DNA of 64,000 bases from Citrobacter amalonaticus Y19 (GTDB lineage: Bacteria > Pseudomonadota > Gammaproteobacteria > Enterobacterales > Enterobacteriaceae), in contig NZ_CP011132.1 of the NCBI RefSeq assembly GCF_000981805.1, positions 186,001 to 250,000 of the forward strand, written 5' to 3'. The position numbers and the translations under genes were made by a program. This document shows, in pieces, positions 26,465 through 39,465 of the stretch. Below the pieces are notes generated by a model. It was given only the letters and a program-made list of their open reading frames with translations, did no database searches and was not told the DNA's origin. Each line of letters opens with the position of its first letter. The first letter of the stretch is position 1.

Positions 26465-27490
26465 ATGCCTTCAATTCGACTGGCTGATTTAGCAGAGCAG
26501 TTGGATGCAGAATTACACGGTGATGGCGATCTCGTCATCACCGGCGTTGCGTCCATGCAATCTGCGCAAACGGGTCACATCACGTTCATGGTGAATCCGA
26601 AATACCGTGAGCACCTGGCCTTATGCCAGGCGTCTGCCGTTGTCATGACGCAGGACGATCTTCCTTTTGCTAAGAGTGCGGCGCTGGTAGTGAAGAATCC
26701 CTACCTGACGTACGCGCGAATGGCACAAATTTTAGATACCACGCCGCAGCCGGCACAGAACATTGCACCGAGTGCAGTGGTTGATGCGACGGCAACGCTG
26801 GGTAGCAATGTTTCAATTGGCGCGAATGCGGTGATTGAATCTGGCGTAGAGCTTGGCGATAACGTGGTTATTGGCGCGGGCTGTTTCGTTGGGAAAAATA
26901 CGAAAATTGGGGCCGGTTCGCGCCTGTGGGCGAATGTATCGGTTTACCACGACATTCAGATCGGTGAGAATTGCCTGATCCAGTCCAGTACGGTCATTGG
27001 TGCTGACGGTTTTGGCTATGCCAACGATCGTGGCAATTGGGTGAAGATCCCGCAGTTGGGTCGCGTCATTATTGGCGATCGCGTGGAGATCGGTGCCTGT
27101 ACTACCATTGACCGTGGTGCTCTGGATGATACGGTGATCGGCAATGGGGTTATCATTGATAACCAGTGTCAGATTGCACATAACGTTGTGATTGGCGACA
27201 ATACGGCGGTTGCCGGGGGCGTCATCATGGCGGGCAGCCTGAAGATTGGCCGTTACTGCATGATCGGCGGTGCCAGCGTAATCAATGGGCATATGGAAAT
27301 ATGCGACAAGGTTACCGTGACGGGCATGGGGATGGTGATGCGCCCCATCACTGAACCTGGCGTCTATTCCTCAGGCATTCCGCTGCAACCTAACAAAGTA
27401 TGGCGTAAGACAGCCGCACTGGTGATGAATATTGATGATATGAGCAAGCGCCTCAAAGCCATTGAGCGCAAGGTTAATCAACAAGACTAA
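26465..27490 (+). CDS. lpxD: UDP-3-O-(3-hydroxymyristoyl)glucosamine N-acyltransferase
   Basis: Third step of lipid A synthesis: adds the N-linked hydroxymyristoyl chain from acyl-ACP. It has 341 residues, the E. coli length. An N-terminal uridine-binding domain (about 1-100) is followed by a left-handed beta-helix of hexapeptide repeats; the catalytic histidine is in QCQIAHNVVIGDN. It starts 3 bp after skp and continues the lipid A cluster with fabZ, lpxA and lpxB. Confidence 0.98.
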   Translation: MPSIRLADLAEQLDAELHGDGDLVITGVASMQSAQTGHITFMVNPKYREHLALCQASAVVMTQDDLPFAKSAALVVKNPYLTYARMAQILDTTPQPAQNIAPSAVVDATATLGSNVSIGANAVIESGVELGDNVVIGAGCFVGKNTKIGAGSRLWANVSVYHDIQIGENCLIQSSTVIGADGFGYANDRGNWVKIPQLGRVIIGDRVEIGACTTIDRGALDDTVIGNGVIIDNQCQIAHNVVIGDNTAVAGGVIMAGSLKIGRYCMIGGASVINGHMEICDKVTVTGMGMVMRPITEPGVYSSGIPLQPNKVWRKTAALVMNIDDMSKRLKAIERKVNQQD

Positions 27491-27593
27491 ACTCTCACCC
27501 GGTCACACATACTTTACGGCCTGTCGGCATTCATACGATTGCGGCAGGCCGTGTTATTATTGGCTTTTAGCATATTTGGACAGGAAGAGTATT

Positions 27594-28049
27594 TTGACTA
27601 CTAACACTCATACTCTGCATATTGAAGAGATTTTAGAACTTCTGCCGCACCGTTTTCCGTTTTTACTGGTTGACCGCGTGCTGGACTTTGAAGAAGGTCG
27701 TTTTCTGCGCGCAGTGAAAAATGTCTCCGTTAACGAGCCATTTTTCCAGGGGCATTTCCCGGGTAAACCGATTTTCCCTGGCGTGCTGATTCTGGAAGCC
27801 ATGGCACAGGCTACGGGTATTCTTGCGTTTAAAAGCGTAGGGAAACTGGAGCCAGGAGAACTCTACTATTTCGCGGGTATCGATGAAGCACGCTTTAAGC
27901 GTCCCGTTGTGCCAGGCGATCAGATGATCATGGAAGTCACTTTCGAGAAAACGCGCCGTGGCCTGACCCGCTTTAAAGGGGTTGCGCTGGTTGACGGTAA
28001 AGTAGTTTGCGAAGCAACGATGATGTGCGCTCGTAGCCGGGAGGCCTGA
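27594..28049 (+). CDS. fabZ: 3-hydroxyacyl-ACP dehydratase FabZ
   Basis: Hot-dog-fold dehydratase of fatty-acid elongation. It competes with LpxA for 3-hydroxymyristoyl-ACP, so its location in the lipid A cluster is meaningful. The start is TTG at 27594 behind AGGAAGAG, giving 151 residues, the E. coli length; a longer frame overlaps lpxD and is rejected. The catalytic H54 (GHFPGKPIFPG) and E68 (LILEAMAQ) are at the expected positions. Confidence 0.98.
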   Translation: MTTNTHTLHIEEILELLPHRFPFLLVDRVLDFEEGRFLRAVKNVSVNEPFFQGHFPGKPIFPGVLILEAMAQATGILAFKSVGKLEPGELYYFAGIDEARFKRPVVPGDQMIMEVTFEKTRRGLTRFKGVALVDGKVVCEATMMCARSREA

Positions 28050-28052
28050 TAC

Positions 28053-28841
28053 GTGATTGATAAATCCGCCTTTATTCATCCAACCGCCATTGTGGAAGAG
28101 GGGGCGTCACTCGGCGCTAACGTTCACATTGGTCCTTTTTGCCTTGTTGGACCCCATGTTGAAATTGGTGAGGGTACCGTACTGAAGTCTCACGTTGTCG
28201 TGAATGGTCATACTAAAATTGGCCGCGATAACGAGATATATCAGTTCGCCTCCATCGGCGAAGTGAACCAGGATCTGAAATATGCTGGCGAACCGACCCG
28301 AGTGGAAATAGGCGATCGTAACCGCATTCGCGAAAGCGTTACCATTCATCGTGGCACAGTGCAGGGCGGTGGATTGACGAAGGTGGGCAGCGATAACTTA
28401 CTGATGATCAATGCCCACGTGGCACACGATTGCACAATAGGGGATCGCTGTATTCTGGCGAATAACGCCACGCTTGCCGGTCACGTCTCGCTGGATGACT
28501 ACGTTATCATCGGTGGCATGACCGCAGTGCATCAGTTCTGCATTATTGGTGCACACGTGATGGTCGGTGGCTGTTCTGGCGTTGCTCAGGACGTTCCGCC
28601 GTACGTTATTGCTCAGGGCAACCACGCGACGCCGTTTGGCGTCAACATCGAAGGGTTGAAGCGTCGCGGCTTTACCCGCGAGGCGATCACCGCCATTCGC
28701 AATGCTTACAAAGCGTTGTACCGCAGCGGCAAAACGCTGGATGAAGTGAAACCGGAAATCGCCGAACTGGCGAAGCAGTACCCGGATGTACAGGCGTTCA
28801 GTGATTTCTTTGCCCGCTCAACGCGCGGACTGATTCGTTAA
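28053..28841 (+). CDS. lpxA: UDP-N-acetylglucosamine O-acyltransferase
   Basis: First step of lipid A synthesis. It has 262 residues from a GTG start at 28053, 3 bp after fabZ, as in E. coli. The N-terminal left-handed beta-helix starts IHPTAIVEEGASLGANVHIGPF; the catalytic histidine lies in MINAHVAHDCTIGD. The helical C-terminal domain ends in FFARSTRGLIR. Its stop codon shares one base with the lpxB start (TAATG), implying coupled translation. Confidence 0.98.
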   Translation: MIDKSAFIHPTAIVEEGASLGANVHIGPFCLVGPHVEIGEGTVLKSHVVVNGHTKIGRDNEIYQFASIGEVNQDLKYAGEPTRVEIGDRNRIRESVTIHRGTVQGGGLTKVGSDNLLMINAHVAHDCTIGDRCILANNATLAGHVSLDDYVIIGGMTAVHQFCIIGAHVMVGGCSGVAQDVPPYVIAQGNHATPFGVNIEGLKRRGFTREAITAIRNAYKALYRSGKTLDEVKPEIAELAKQYPDVQAFSDFFARSTRGLIR

Positions 28842-29989
28842 TGGCAGAGCAGCGCTCCTTAACGATTGCCCTGGTCGCCGGAGAAACCTCCGGCGATATT
28901 CTTGGTGCCGGCTTAATCCGGGCGTTGAAAGCGCGCGTACCTGACGCGCGTTTTGTCGGCGTCGCCGGCCCGCGCATGCAGGCCGAAGGCTGTGAAGCCT
29001 GGTATGAAATGGAAGAACTGGCGGTGATGGGCATTGTGGAAGTGCTTGGACGCCTGCGTCGTCTGCTGCATATCCGCGCCGATCTGACCCGTCGATTCAC
29101 CGAGTTGCAGCCCGATGTCTTCGTCGGTATTGATGCTCCCGATTTTAATATTACCCTCGAAGGGAATCTGAAAAAACAGGGCATCAAAACGATTCATTAC
29201 GTCAGTCCGTCCGTCTGGGCGTGGCGACAGAAACGCGTTTTCAAAATAGGCAGATCCACTAACATGGTTCTGGCTTTTCTGCCTTTCGAAAAAGCGTTTT
29301 ACGATAAGTACAACGTGCCGTGCCGTTTTATCGGTCACACGATGGCGGATGCTATGCCGCTGGATCCGGATAAAAACGCGGCGCGAGAGGTGCTGGGGAT
29401 CCCACGCGACGCACACTGCCTGGCGTTATTACCCGGCAGTCGCGGTGCAGAAGTGGAAATGCTCAGCGCCGACTTCCTGAAAACTGCCCAATTGTTGCGT
29501 AAGAACTATCCCGATCTTGAGGTGGTGGTGCCATTGGTGAACGCCAAACGGCGTGAACAGTTCGAGCAGATCAAAGCAGACGTTGCACCGGAGCTTTCCG
29601 TCCACCTGCTGGACGGGATGGGGCGAGAAGCGATGATCGCCAGCGATGCCGCGCTGCTGGCATCCGGTACCGCCGCGCTCGAGTGCATGCTGGCGAAATG
29701 CCCGATGGTGGTGGGATATCGCATGAAGCCCTTTACGTTCTGGCTGGCGAAGCGGCTGGTGAAGACCGATTATGTCTCGCTGCCAAACCTGCTGGCGGGA
29801 AGGGAACTGGTGAAAGAGCTGTTGCAGGAAGAGTGCGAGCCGCAAAAGCTGGCTGAGGCGCTTCTCCCCTTGTTGGCCAATGGTAAAACCAGCCATGCGA
29901 TGCATGATACTTTCCGCGAACTGCATCAGCAGATCCGCTGCAACGCCGATGAGCAGGCGGCGGATGCGGTCCTGGAGCTAGTACAATGA
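28841..29989 (+). CDS. lpxB: Lipid A disaccharide synthase
   Basis: GT19 glycosyltransferase that joins UDP-2,3-diacylglucosamine and lipid X into the lipid A disaccharide at the inner membrane. It has 382 residues, the E. coli length. The motifs VAGETSGDILGAGLI (N-terminal Rossmann), HYVSPSVWAWRQKR and LLPGSRGAEVE are conserved. The start overlaps lpxA by 1 bp and the end overlaps rnhB by 4 bp (ATGA). Confidence 0.98.
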   Translation: MAEQRSLTIALVAGETSGDILGAGLIRALKARVPDARFVGVAGPRMQAEGCEAWYEMEELAVMGIVEVLGRLRRLLHIRADLTRRFTELQPDVFVGIDAPDFNITLEGNLKKQGIKTIHYVSPSVWAWRQKRVFKIGRSTNMVLAFLPFEKAFYDKYNVPCRFIGHTMADAMPLDPDKNAAREVLGIPRDAHCLALLPGSRGAEVEMLSADFLKTAQLLRKNYPDLEVVVPLVNAKRREQFEQIKADVAPELSVHLLDGMGREAMIASDAALLASGTAALECMLAKCPMVVGYRMKPFTFWLAKRLVKTDYVSLPNLLAGRELVKELLQEECEPQKLAEALLPLLANGKTSHAMHDTFRELHQQIRCNADEQAADAVLELVQ

Positions 29990-30582
29990 TCGAATTTGTT
30001 TATCCGCACACGCATTTAGTGGCGGGTGTGGATGAAGTCGGACGGGGTCCATTGGTCGGCGCAGTCGTCACTGCTGCCGTGATCCTCGACCCGGCTCGTC
30101 CGATTGTGGGTCTGAACGATTCCAAAAAATTGTCTGAAAAGCGCCGTCTGGCGCTGTATGACGAAATCAAAGAAAAAGCGTTGAGCTGGAGTCTCGGTCG
30201 TGCAGAACCGCACGAGATCGATGAACTGAATATTCTCCATGCCACTATGCTGGCGATGCAGCGAGCGGTGGCGGGGTTACATATTGCGCCGGAATACGTG
30301 CTGATCGACGGTAATCGCTGCCCGGCATTGCCTGTGCCGTCCCTGGCGGTGGTGAAAGGCGACAGCCGGGTGGCGGAAATCAGCGCCGCGTCTATTCTTG
30401 CAAAAGTCACGCGTGACGCCGAAATGACCGAGCTGGATAGCGTTTTCCCGCAGTATGGTTTTGCCCAACACAAAGGGTATCCAACCGCTTTCCATCTGGA
30501 AAAACTGGCTGAACATGGCGCAACGGAGCATCACCGACGTAGTTTTGCTCCCGTTAAACGCGCACTGGGACTCGCGTCCTGA
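29986..30582 (+). CDS. rnhB: Ribonuclease HII
   Basis: Incises DNA at single embedded ribonucleotides and removes RNA from hybrids. It has 198 residues, the E. coli length. The active-site start VAGVDEVGRGPLVG supplies the first Asp-Glu pair; the later acidic residues lie in YVLIDGNRCP and VTRDAEMTELD. It overlaps lpxB by 4 bp and lies 24 bp before dnaE. The other RNase H gene, rnhA, is also in this window. Confidence 0.97.
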   Translation: MIEFVYPHTHLVAGVDEVGRGPLVGAVVTAAVILDPARPIVGLNDSKKLSEKRRLALYDEIKEKALSWSLGRAEPHEIDELNILHATMLAMQRAVAGLHIAPEYVLIDGNRCPALPVPSLAVVKGDSRVAEISAASILAKVTRDAEMTELDSVFPQYGFAQHKGYPTAFHLEKLAEHGATEHHRRSFAPVKRALGLAS

Positions 30583-30606
30583 TTCTTGTGTTGAAGGAAT
30601 CTGAAG

Positions 30607-34089
<3,483 letters not shown>

Positions 34090-34101
34090 TACAGGAATAC
34101 T

Positions 34102-35061
34102 ATGAGTCTGAATTTCCTTGATTTTGAACAGCCGATTGCAGAGCTGGAAGCAAAAATCGATTCTCTGACTGCGGTGAGCCGTCAGGACGAGAAACTGGAT
34201 ATTAACATCGATGAAGAAGTGCATCGTCTGCGTGAAAAGAGCGTAGAGCTGACGCGCAAAATCTTCGCCGATCTTGGCGCATGGCAGGTTGCCCAACTGG
34301 CACGCCATCCGCAGCGTCCTTACACCCTGGATTATGTTCGCCTGGCGTTTGATGAATTTGACGAACTGGCGGGCGATCGCGCCTATGCCGACGATAAAGC
34401 GATCGTCGGCGGCATCGCGCGTCTGGACGGTCGCCCTGTGATGATCATTGGTCATCAGAAAGGCCGTGAGACCAAAGAAAAAATCCGTCGTAACTTCGGT
34501 ATGCCGGCGCCGGAAGGCTATCGTAAAGCGCTGCGTTTGATGGAAATGGCCGAGCGTTTCCACATGCCGATCATTACCTTTATCGATACGCCGGGTGCTT
34601 ACCCAGGCGTGGGTGCGGAAGAGCGCGGTCAGTCTGAAGCTATCGCCCGAAACCTGCGCGAAATGTCACGTCTGAGCGTTCCGGTTATCTGCACCGTGAT
34701 CGGTGAGGGTGGTTCCGGTGGCGCGCTGGCTATCGGCGTGGGTGACAAAGTGAATATGCTGCAATACAGCACTTATTCCGTTATCTCCCCGGAAGGCTGT
34801 GCGTCCATTCTGTGGAAAAGCGCGGACAAAGCGCCGTTGGCCGCAGAAGCAATGGGTATCGTTGCGCCGCGTCTCAAAGAGCTGAAGCTGATTGACTCTA
34901 TTATTCCGGAACCGCTGGGCGGCGCGCACCGCAACCCGGAAGTGATGGCGGCTTCGCTTAAAGCACAACTGCTGGCCGATCTTGCCGATCTCGATGTGCT
35001 GAGCACCGAAGATTTGAAAAACCGTCGCTATCAGCGTCTGATGAGCTACGGTTACGCGTAA
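34102..35061 (+). CDS. accA: Acetyl-CoA carboxylase carboxyltransferase subunit alpha
   Basis: Pairs with AccD to transfer carboxyl from biotinyl-AccB to acetyl-CoA, giving malonyl-CoA for fatty-acid synthesis. It has 319 residues, the E. coli length. The oxyanion-hole glycine pairs of the crotonase-like fold are in VICTVIGEGGSGGALAIGVG, with FIDTPGAYPGVGAEERGQ ahead of them. It lies 12 bp after dnaE and is followed by a strong terminator. Confidence 0.99.
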   Translation: MSLNFLDFEQPIAELEAKIDSLTAVSRQDEKLDINIDEEVHRLREKSVELTRKIFADLGAWQVAQLARHPQRPYTLDYVRLAFDEFDELAGDRAYADDKAIVGGIARLDGRPVMIIGHQKGRETKEKIRRNFGMPAPEGYRKALRLMEMAERFHMPIITFIDTPGAYPGVGAEERGQSEAIARNLREMSRLSVPVICTVIGEGGSGGALAIGVGDKVNMLQYSTYSVISPEGCASILWKSADKAPLAAEAMGIVAPRLKELKLIDSIIPEPLGGAHRNPEVMAASLKAQLLADLADLDVLSTEDLKNRRYQRLMSYGYA

Positions 35062-35076
35062 GCGTTGACCATTCCG

Positions 35077-35107
35077 AAAAGGGCCACAAGTTGTGGCCCT
35101 TTTTTTT
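35077..35107 (+). terminator. Terminator after accA
   Basis: The hairpin AAAAGGGCCACAA/TTGTGGCCCTTTT is followed by a further T-run. It marks the end of the long cdsA-to-accA transcription unit. Confidence 0.93.
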
Positions 35108-35159
35108 ACCTGTGGTTTGAACCCGCTATGATTAGCGTAGGTTTTTCCAGGAGGAACGC

Positions 35160-37298
35160 ATGAACATCATCGCCATCATGGGGCCGCACGGGGTTTTTTA
35201 TAAAGATGAGCCCATCAAAGAGCTTGAGCGTGCGCTGCAATCACTGGGATTTCAGATTATCTGGCCGCAGAACAGCGTCGACCTGCTGAAATTTATCGAA
35301 CACAACCCGCGCATCTGCGGGGTAATTTTTGACTGGGATGAGTACAGTCTCGATCTGTGCAGCGAGATTAACCAGCTCAATGAATATTTACCGCTGTACG
35401 CGTTTATCAACACGCATTCAACGATGGACGTCAGCGTTCATGACATGCGTATGGCGTTATGGTTTTTTGAGTATGCGCTGGGGCAGGCGGAAGATATTGC
35501 GACGCGCATTCGCCAGTACACCAACGAGTACCTCGACAATATCACGCCGCCCTTCACCAGGGCGCTGTTCACCTATGTGAAAGAGGGGAAGTACACCTTC
35601 TGCACGCCAGGACACATGGCCGGAACCGCCTATCAAAAAAGCCCGGTTGGCTGCCTGTTCTATGACTTTTTCGGCGGCAATACCCTGAAAGCGGATGTGT
35701 CGATATCGGTCACTGAGCTGGGTTCGTTACTCGACCACACCGGACCGCATCTGGAGGCTGAAGAGTACATTGCCAGAACTTTCGGCGCAGAGCAGAGTTA
35801 CATGGTGACCAACGGCACCTCCACCTCAAATAAAATTGTGGGGATGTATGCCGCGCCGACCGGCAGTACGCTGCTGATTGACCGCAACTGCCATAAGTCG
35901 CTGGCGCATTTGTTGATGATGAGCGACGTGGTCCCCATCTGGCTGAAACCGACGCGTAACGCGCTCGGCATTCTGGGCGGCATTCCTAAGCGCGAGTTCA
36001 CGCGCGAGAGTATTGCGAGCAAGGTTGCCGCCACGGCGCAGGCGCAGTGGCCGGTTCACGCGGTGATCACCAACTCAACCTATGACGGTCTGTTGTATAA
36101 CACCAACTGGATCAAGCAGACGCTGGATGTCCCCTCTATCCACTTCGATTCTGCCTGGGTGCCGTATACCCACTTTCACCCCATTTATCAGGGGAAAAGC
36201 GGAATGAGCGGTGAACGGGTGCCTGGTAAGGTGATTTTCGAAACGCAATCCACCCACAAAATGCTGGCGGCGTTATCGCAGGCGTCGCTGATTCATATTA
36301 AAGGGGAATATGACGAAGAGACCTTCAACGAAGCCTTTATGATGCACACGTCCACTTCGCCGAGCTATCCCATTGTCGCCTCCATCGAAACGGCGGCGGC
36401 GATGCTGCGGGGAAATTCCGGCAGGCGGTTAATCAACCGCTCGGTGGAACGCGCGCTGCATTTTCGCAAAGAGGTGCAGCGGTTGCGTGAGGAGTCTGAC
36501 GGTTGGTTCTTCGATATCTGGCAGCCGGAAGAGGTTGATGAAGCGGAGTGCTGGCCGGTTGCGCCTGGTGAAGACTGGCACGGATTTACCGATGCCGACG
36601 ACGACCATATGTTTCTCGACCCGGTAAAAGTGACGATCCTGACTCCCGGTATGGATGAGCAAGGGAAGATGAGTGACGAAGGGATCCCCGCTGCGCTGGT
36701 GGCAAAATTCCTCGATGAGCGCGGCGTGGTGGTGGAGAAAACCGGCCCGTATAACCTGCTGTTTCTCTTTAGTATCGGTATTGATAAAACCCGGGCGATG
36801 GGGCTGTTGCGTGGCCTGACTGAATTTAAACGCTCCTACGATCTCAATTTGCGCGTGAAGAATATGCTGCCGGATCTGTATGCGGAAGATCCTGATTTTT
36901 ATCGCAACATGCGTATCCAGGAACTGGCGCAAGGGATCCATAAGCTCATCCGCCAGCACGATCTTTCCGGACTGATGCTGCGAGCGTTTGATACGTTGCC
37001 GGAAATGATCATGACGCCGCATCAGGCCTGGCAGCGGCAGATCAAGGGCGAAGTCGAAACGGTGACTCTCGATCAACTGGTGGGGCGCGTGTCGGCGAAT
37101 ATGATCCTGCCGTATCCCCCCGGCGTGCCGCTGCTGATGCCGGGAGAAATGATCACCGGGCAGAGTCGCGCCGTGCTCGATTTCCTGTTGATGCTCTGTT
37201 CTGTCGGCCACCACTATCCGGGCTTTGAAACGGATATTCACGGGGCGAAGCAGGATGAAGAGGGGGTATACCACGTACGAGTCTTAAAAACGGCATGA
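35160..37298 (+). CDS. ldcC: Constitutive lysine decarboxylase LdcC
   Basis: PLP-dependent decarboxylase that converts lysine to cadaverine. It has 712 residues against 713 in E. coli. A wing/response-regulator-like N-terminal domain (about 1-130) precedes the fold-type I PLP core with the Schiff-base lysine K367 in STHKMLAALSQ. A clean AGGAGG lies before the ATG. No cadB-like antiporter is next to it, which supports LdcC over the inducible CadA. Confidence 0.96.
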   Translation: MNIIAIMGPHGVFYKDEPIKELERALQSLGFQIIWPQNSVDLLKFIEHNPRICGVIFDWDEYSLDLCSEINQLNEYLPLYAFINTHSTMDVSVHDMRMALWFFEYALGQAEDIATRIRQYTNEYLDNITPPFTRALFTYVKEGKYTFCTPGHMAGTAYQKSPVGCLFYDFFGGNTLKADVSISVTELGSLLDHTGPHLEAEEYIARTFGAEQSYMVTNGTSTSNKIVGMYAAPTGSTLLIDRNCHKSLAHLLMMSDVVPIWLKPTRNALGILGGIPKREFTRESIASKVAATAQAQWPVHAVITNSTYDGLLYNTNWIKQTLDVPSIHFDSAWVPYTHFHPIYQGKSGMSGERVPGKVIFETQSTHKMLAALSQASLIHIKGEYDEETFNEAFMMHTSTSPSYPIVASIETAAAMLRGNSGRRLINRSVERALHFRKEVQRLREESDGWFFDIWQPEEVDEAECWPVAPGEDWHGFTDADDDHMFLDPVKVTILTPGMDEQGKMSDEGIPAALVAKFLDERGVVVEKTGPYNLLFLFSIGIDKTRAMGLLRGLTEFKRSYDLNLRVKNMLPDLYAEDPDFYRNMRIQELAQGIHKLIRQHDLSGLMLRAFDTLPEMIMTPHQAWQRQIKGEVETVTLDQLVGRVSANMILPYPPGVPLLMPGEMITGQSRAVLDFLLMLCSVGHHYPGFETDIHGAKQDEEGVYHVRVLKTA

Positions 37299-37363
37299 CG
37301 ACTTGCCTTCAGCGCCTTCTGGCGGGTAACGTGCTGGTGATGAATAAAGGAGATGAAGACGCT

Positions 37364-37753
37364 ATGCTGGGATTAAAACAGGTTCACCATATTGCGATTA
37401 TTGCGACAGATTATGCCGCGAGTAAGTCCTTCTATTGCGATATTCTGGGCTTTACGCTGATGAGTGAAGCCTATCGCGAAGAACGAGACTCGTGGAAGGG
37501 GGATCTGGCGCTAAACGGGCAATATGTGATTGAGCTTTTTTCCTTTCCTTTCCCTCCAGCGCGTCCAGGTCGCCCGGAAGCCTGCGGCTTGCGCCATCTG
37601 GCGTTCAGCGTAGATGACCTGGATAACGCGATTGCGCATCTGGAGGCGAATCATGTCAATTGCGAAGCCATCCGTATTGATCCCTTCACCAACAAGCGTT
37701 TCACCTTTTTTAAAGACCCGGATGGTCTGCCGCTCGAACTGTATGAGCAGTAA
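37364..37753 (+). CDS. yaeR: VOC (glyoxalase I-like) metalloprotein YaeR
   Basis: Small vicinal-oxygen-chelate fold protein whose substrate is unknown. I chose the ATG at 37364 (129 residues, E. coli length), which follows AAGGAGA; the same frame is open back to an ATG overlapping the ldcC stop (37295), which would give 152 residues. Likely metal ligands are the N-terminal histidine in VHHIAII, the histidine in GLRHLAF and the C-terminal glutamate in PLELYEQ. Confidence 0.9.
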   Translation: MLGLKQVHHIAIIATDYAASKSFYCDILGFTLMSEAYREERDSWKGDLALNGQYVIELFSFPFPPARPGRPEACGLRHLAFSVDDLDNAIAHLEANHVNCEAIRIDPFTNKRFTFFKDPDGLPLELYEQ

Positions 37754-37814
37754 GACTTGTTATTGCGACGATTGCCCGGTAACGTGCCGGGCAACGTCAC
37801 TGTAAATAACCGCT

Positions 37815-39113
37815 ATGACAACACTCACGCTGAACACCTCGCTTTTCACCTCCCGACAGATACTGGTCGCTTTTAGCGGCGGTCTGGACTCTACCGTGCT
37901 CCTGCACCAGCTGGTGCAGTGGCGGGCGCAACAACCGACTCTCTCACTTCGCGCGATCCACATTCATCATGGGCTAAGCGCTCACGCCGATGCGTGGGTA
38001 GCGCATTGCGAAGCCGTCTGTGCGCAATGGCAGGTGCCGCTGCTGGTGGAACGGGTAACGCTGGCGGACGCGGGACTGGGGATTGAAGCACATGCCCGAC
38101 AGGCGCGGTATCAGGCATTCGCCGACGCATTGTTGCCCGGTGAAGTGCTGGCGACCGCCCAGCATCTTGACGATCAGTGTGAAACTTTTTTACTGGCGCT
38201 CAAACGAGGTAGCGGCCCGGCGGGACTGTCTGCGATGGCGGAGATCTCTGCGTTTGCCGGCACGCAACTCATTCGTCCGCTGCTGACGCAACCCCGTGCG
38301 GCGCTGGAGCAATGGGCAAGACAACATCAGCTTCGCTGGATTGAAGATGAAAGCAATCAGGATGACGCCTACGATCGTAACTTCCTGCGTTTGCAGGTGC
38401 TGCCGCTCCTGCAACAGCGCTGGCCGCATTTCGCTGATGCCACCGCACGCAGCGCCGCGCTGTGCGCCGAGCAGGAGAGTCTGCTGGATGAACTGCTCGC
38501 CGATGAACTGTCAGCCTGCACCACGGCAAACGGAACGCTGGCGCTGACGCCGCTCATGGCGATGAGCCGTGTCCGGCGTGCAGCGCTGCTTCGCCGCTGG
38601 CTGGCTGCGCAAAATGCGCCAATGCCTTCACGCGATGGACTGGACCGTCTCTGGCAGGAGGTGGCGCTGGCGCGTGAAGATGCATCACCCTGTCTGCGTT
38701 TCGGCGACTATGAGGTGCGGCGTTATCAGGGGCAACTGTGGTGGATTAAATCTGCTGTCGGACAAAGTGAGACGATACTGCCCTGGCCTTGCTGGCAGAT
38801 GCCGCTCACGCTGCCTGCCGGACTGGGCCATCTGCGGCTGCAACCGGGTGGCGAATTGCGCATACCCCGCGAGGATGAGTGCGTCAGCATCCGTTTTAAA
38901 GCTCCCGGAATGCTGCATATCGTTGGCCGCAACGGCGGGCGTAAGCTAAAGAAAATCTGGCAGGAACTGAATGTACCTTCCTGGCGACGTGATACCACGC
39001 CGTTGTTGTTTTACGGTGAAACACTGATTGCGGCGGCAGGGGTATTTGTCACGCATGACGGAGTGGCGGGTGAGGCATCGGGGGTGGAACTGGTGTGGGA
39101 TAAGAGCATCTGA
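37815..39113 (+). CDS. tilS: tRNA(Ile)-lysidine synthetase TilS
   Basis: Converts cytidine 34 of the CAU-anticodon tRNA-Ile to lysidine, so that it reads AUA; essential. It has 432 residues, the E. coli length. The ATP-pyrophosphatase PP-loop SGGLDS is at residues 21-26. HHGLSAHAD and RNFLRLQVLPLL are further family motifs, and the C-terminal domain has the GGRKLKKIWQ motif. It is convergent with rof across a BIME. Confidence 0.96.
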   Translation: MTTLTLNTSLFTSRQILVAFSGGLDSTVLLHQLVQWRAQQPTLSLRAIHIHHGLSAHADAWVAHCEAVCAQWQVPLLVERVTLADAGLGIEAHARQARYQAFADALLPGEVLATAQHLDDQCETFLLALKRGSGPAGLSAMAEISAFAGTQLIRPLLTQPRAALEQWARQHQLRWIEDESNQDDAYDRNFLRLQVLPLLQQRWPHFADATARSAALCAEQESLLDELLADELSACTTANGTLALTPLMAMSRVRRAALLRRWLAAQNAPMPSRDGLDRLWQEVALAREDASPCLRFGDYEVRRYQGQLWWIKSAVGQSETILPWPCWQMPLTLPAGLGHLRLQPGGELRIPREDECVSIRFKAPGMLHIVGRNGGRKLKKIWQELNVPSWRRDTTPLLFYGETLIAAAGVFVTHDGVAGEASGVELVWDKSI

Positions 39114-39115
39114 AA

Positions 39116-39197
39116 TGCCTGATGACGCTGCGCTTATCAGGCCTACGTATCGCATGGCGCGTAGGCCGGATAAGGTGCTTGCACCGCCATCCGGCAA
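39116..39197. repeat. REP/BIME element between tilS and rof
   Basis: An inverted REP pair: TGCCTGATGACGC to CTTATCAGGCCTACG, then GTAGGCCGGATAAGG to CGCCATCCGGCAA. It lies between convergent genes and closely resembles the units repeated after cdaR. Confidence 0.9.
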
Positions 39198-39204
39198 CAC
39201 ATAT

Positions 39205-39465
39205 TCAGGATTCGCTAACCACCACGGTACCGATTTCCGGATGGCTGAAGCTGACAATTTTATCGAGACGAAGCTCGCGTGTTTCACCCGCAACCTCGGT
39301 GATCAGATATTCCACGTTTTTCCGCGAAACCAGATCGTTGGCTTTCGCCTGCAAAACTTCACCATCTTTCAGTTCCAGCGTCAGTAATAAATGATGCTGG
39401 CAGGCGAGCTCGAGGTTGTCGTAGTCATCACAGTTGATGGGTTGGTATGTATCATTCATTGACAT
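39205..39465 (-). CDS. rof: Rho-binding antiterminator Rof (YaeO)
   Basis: Small acidic protein that binds Rho and inhibits Rho-dependent termination. It has 86 residues from the ATG at 39465, or 84 from the second ATG. The family pattern NDTYQPINCDDYDNLELACQ and the Sm-like core (LTLELKDGEVLQAKANDL) are present. Its start overlaps the end of yaeP by 14 bp, so the two are probably translationally coupled. Confidence 0.93.
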   Translation of the reverse strand: MSMNDTYQPINCDDYDNLELACQHHLLLTLELKDGEVLQAKANDLVSRKNVEYLITEVAGETRELRLDKIVSFSHPEIGTVVVSES

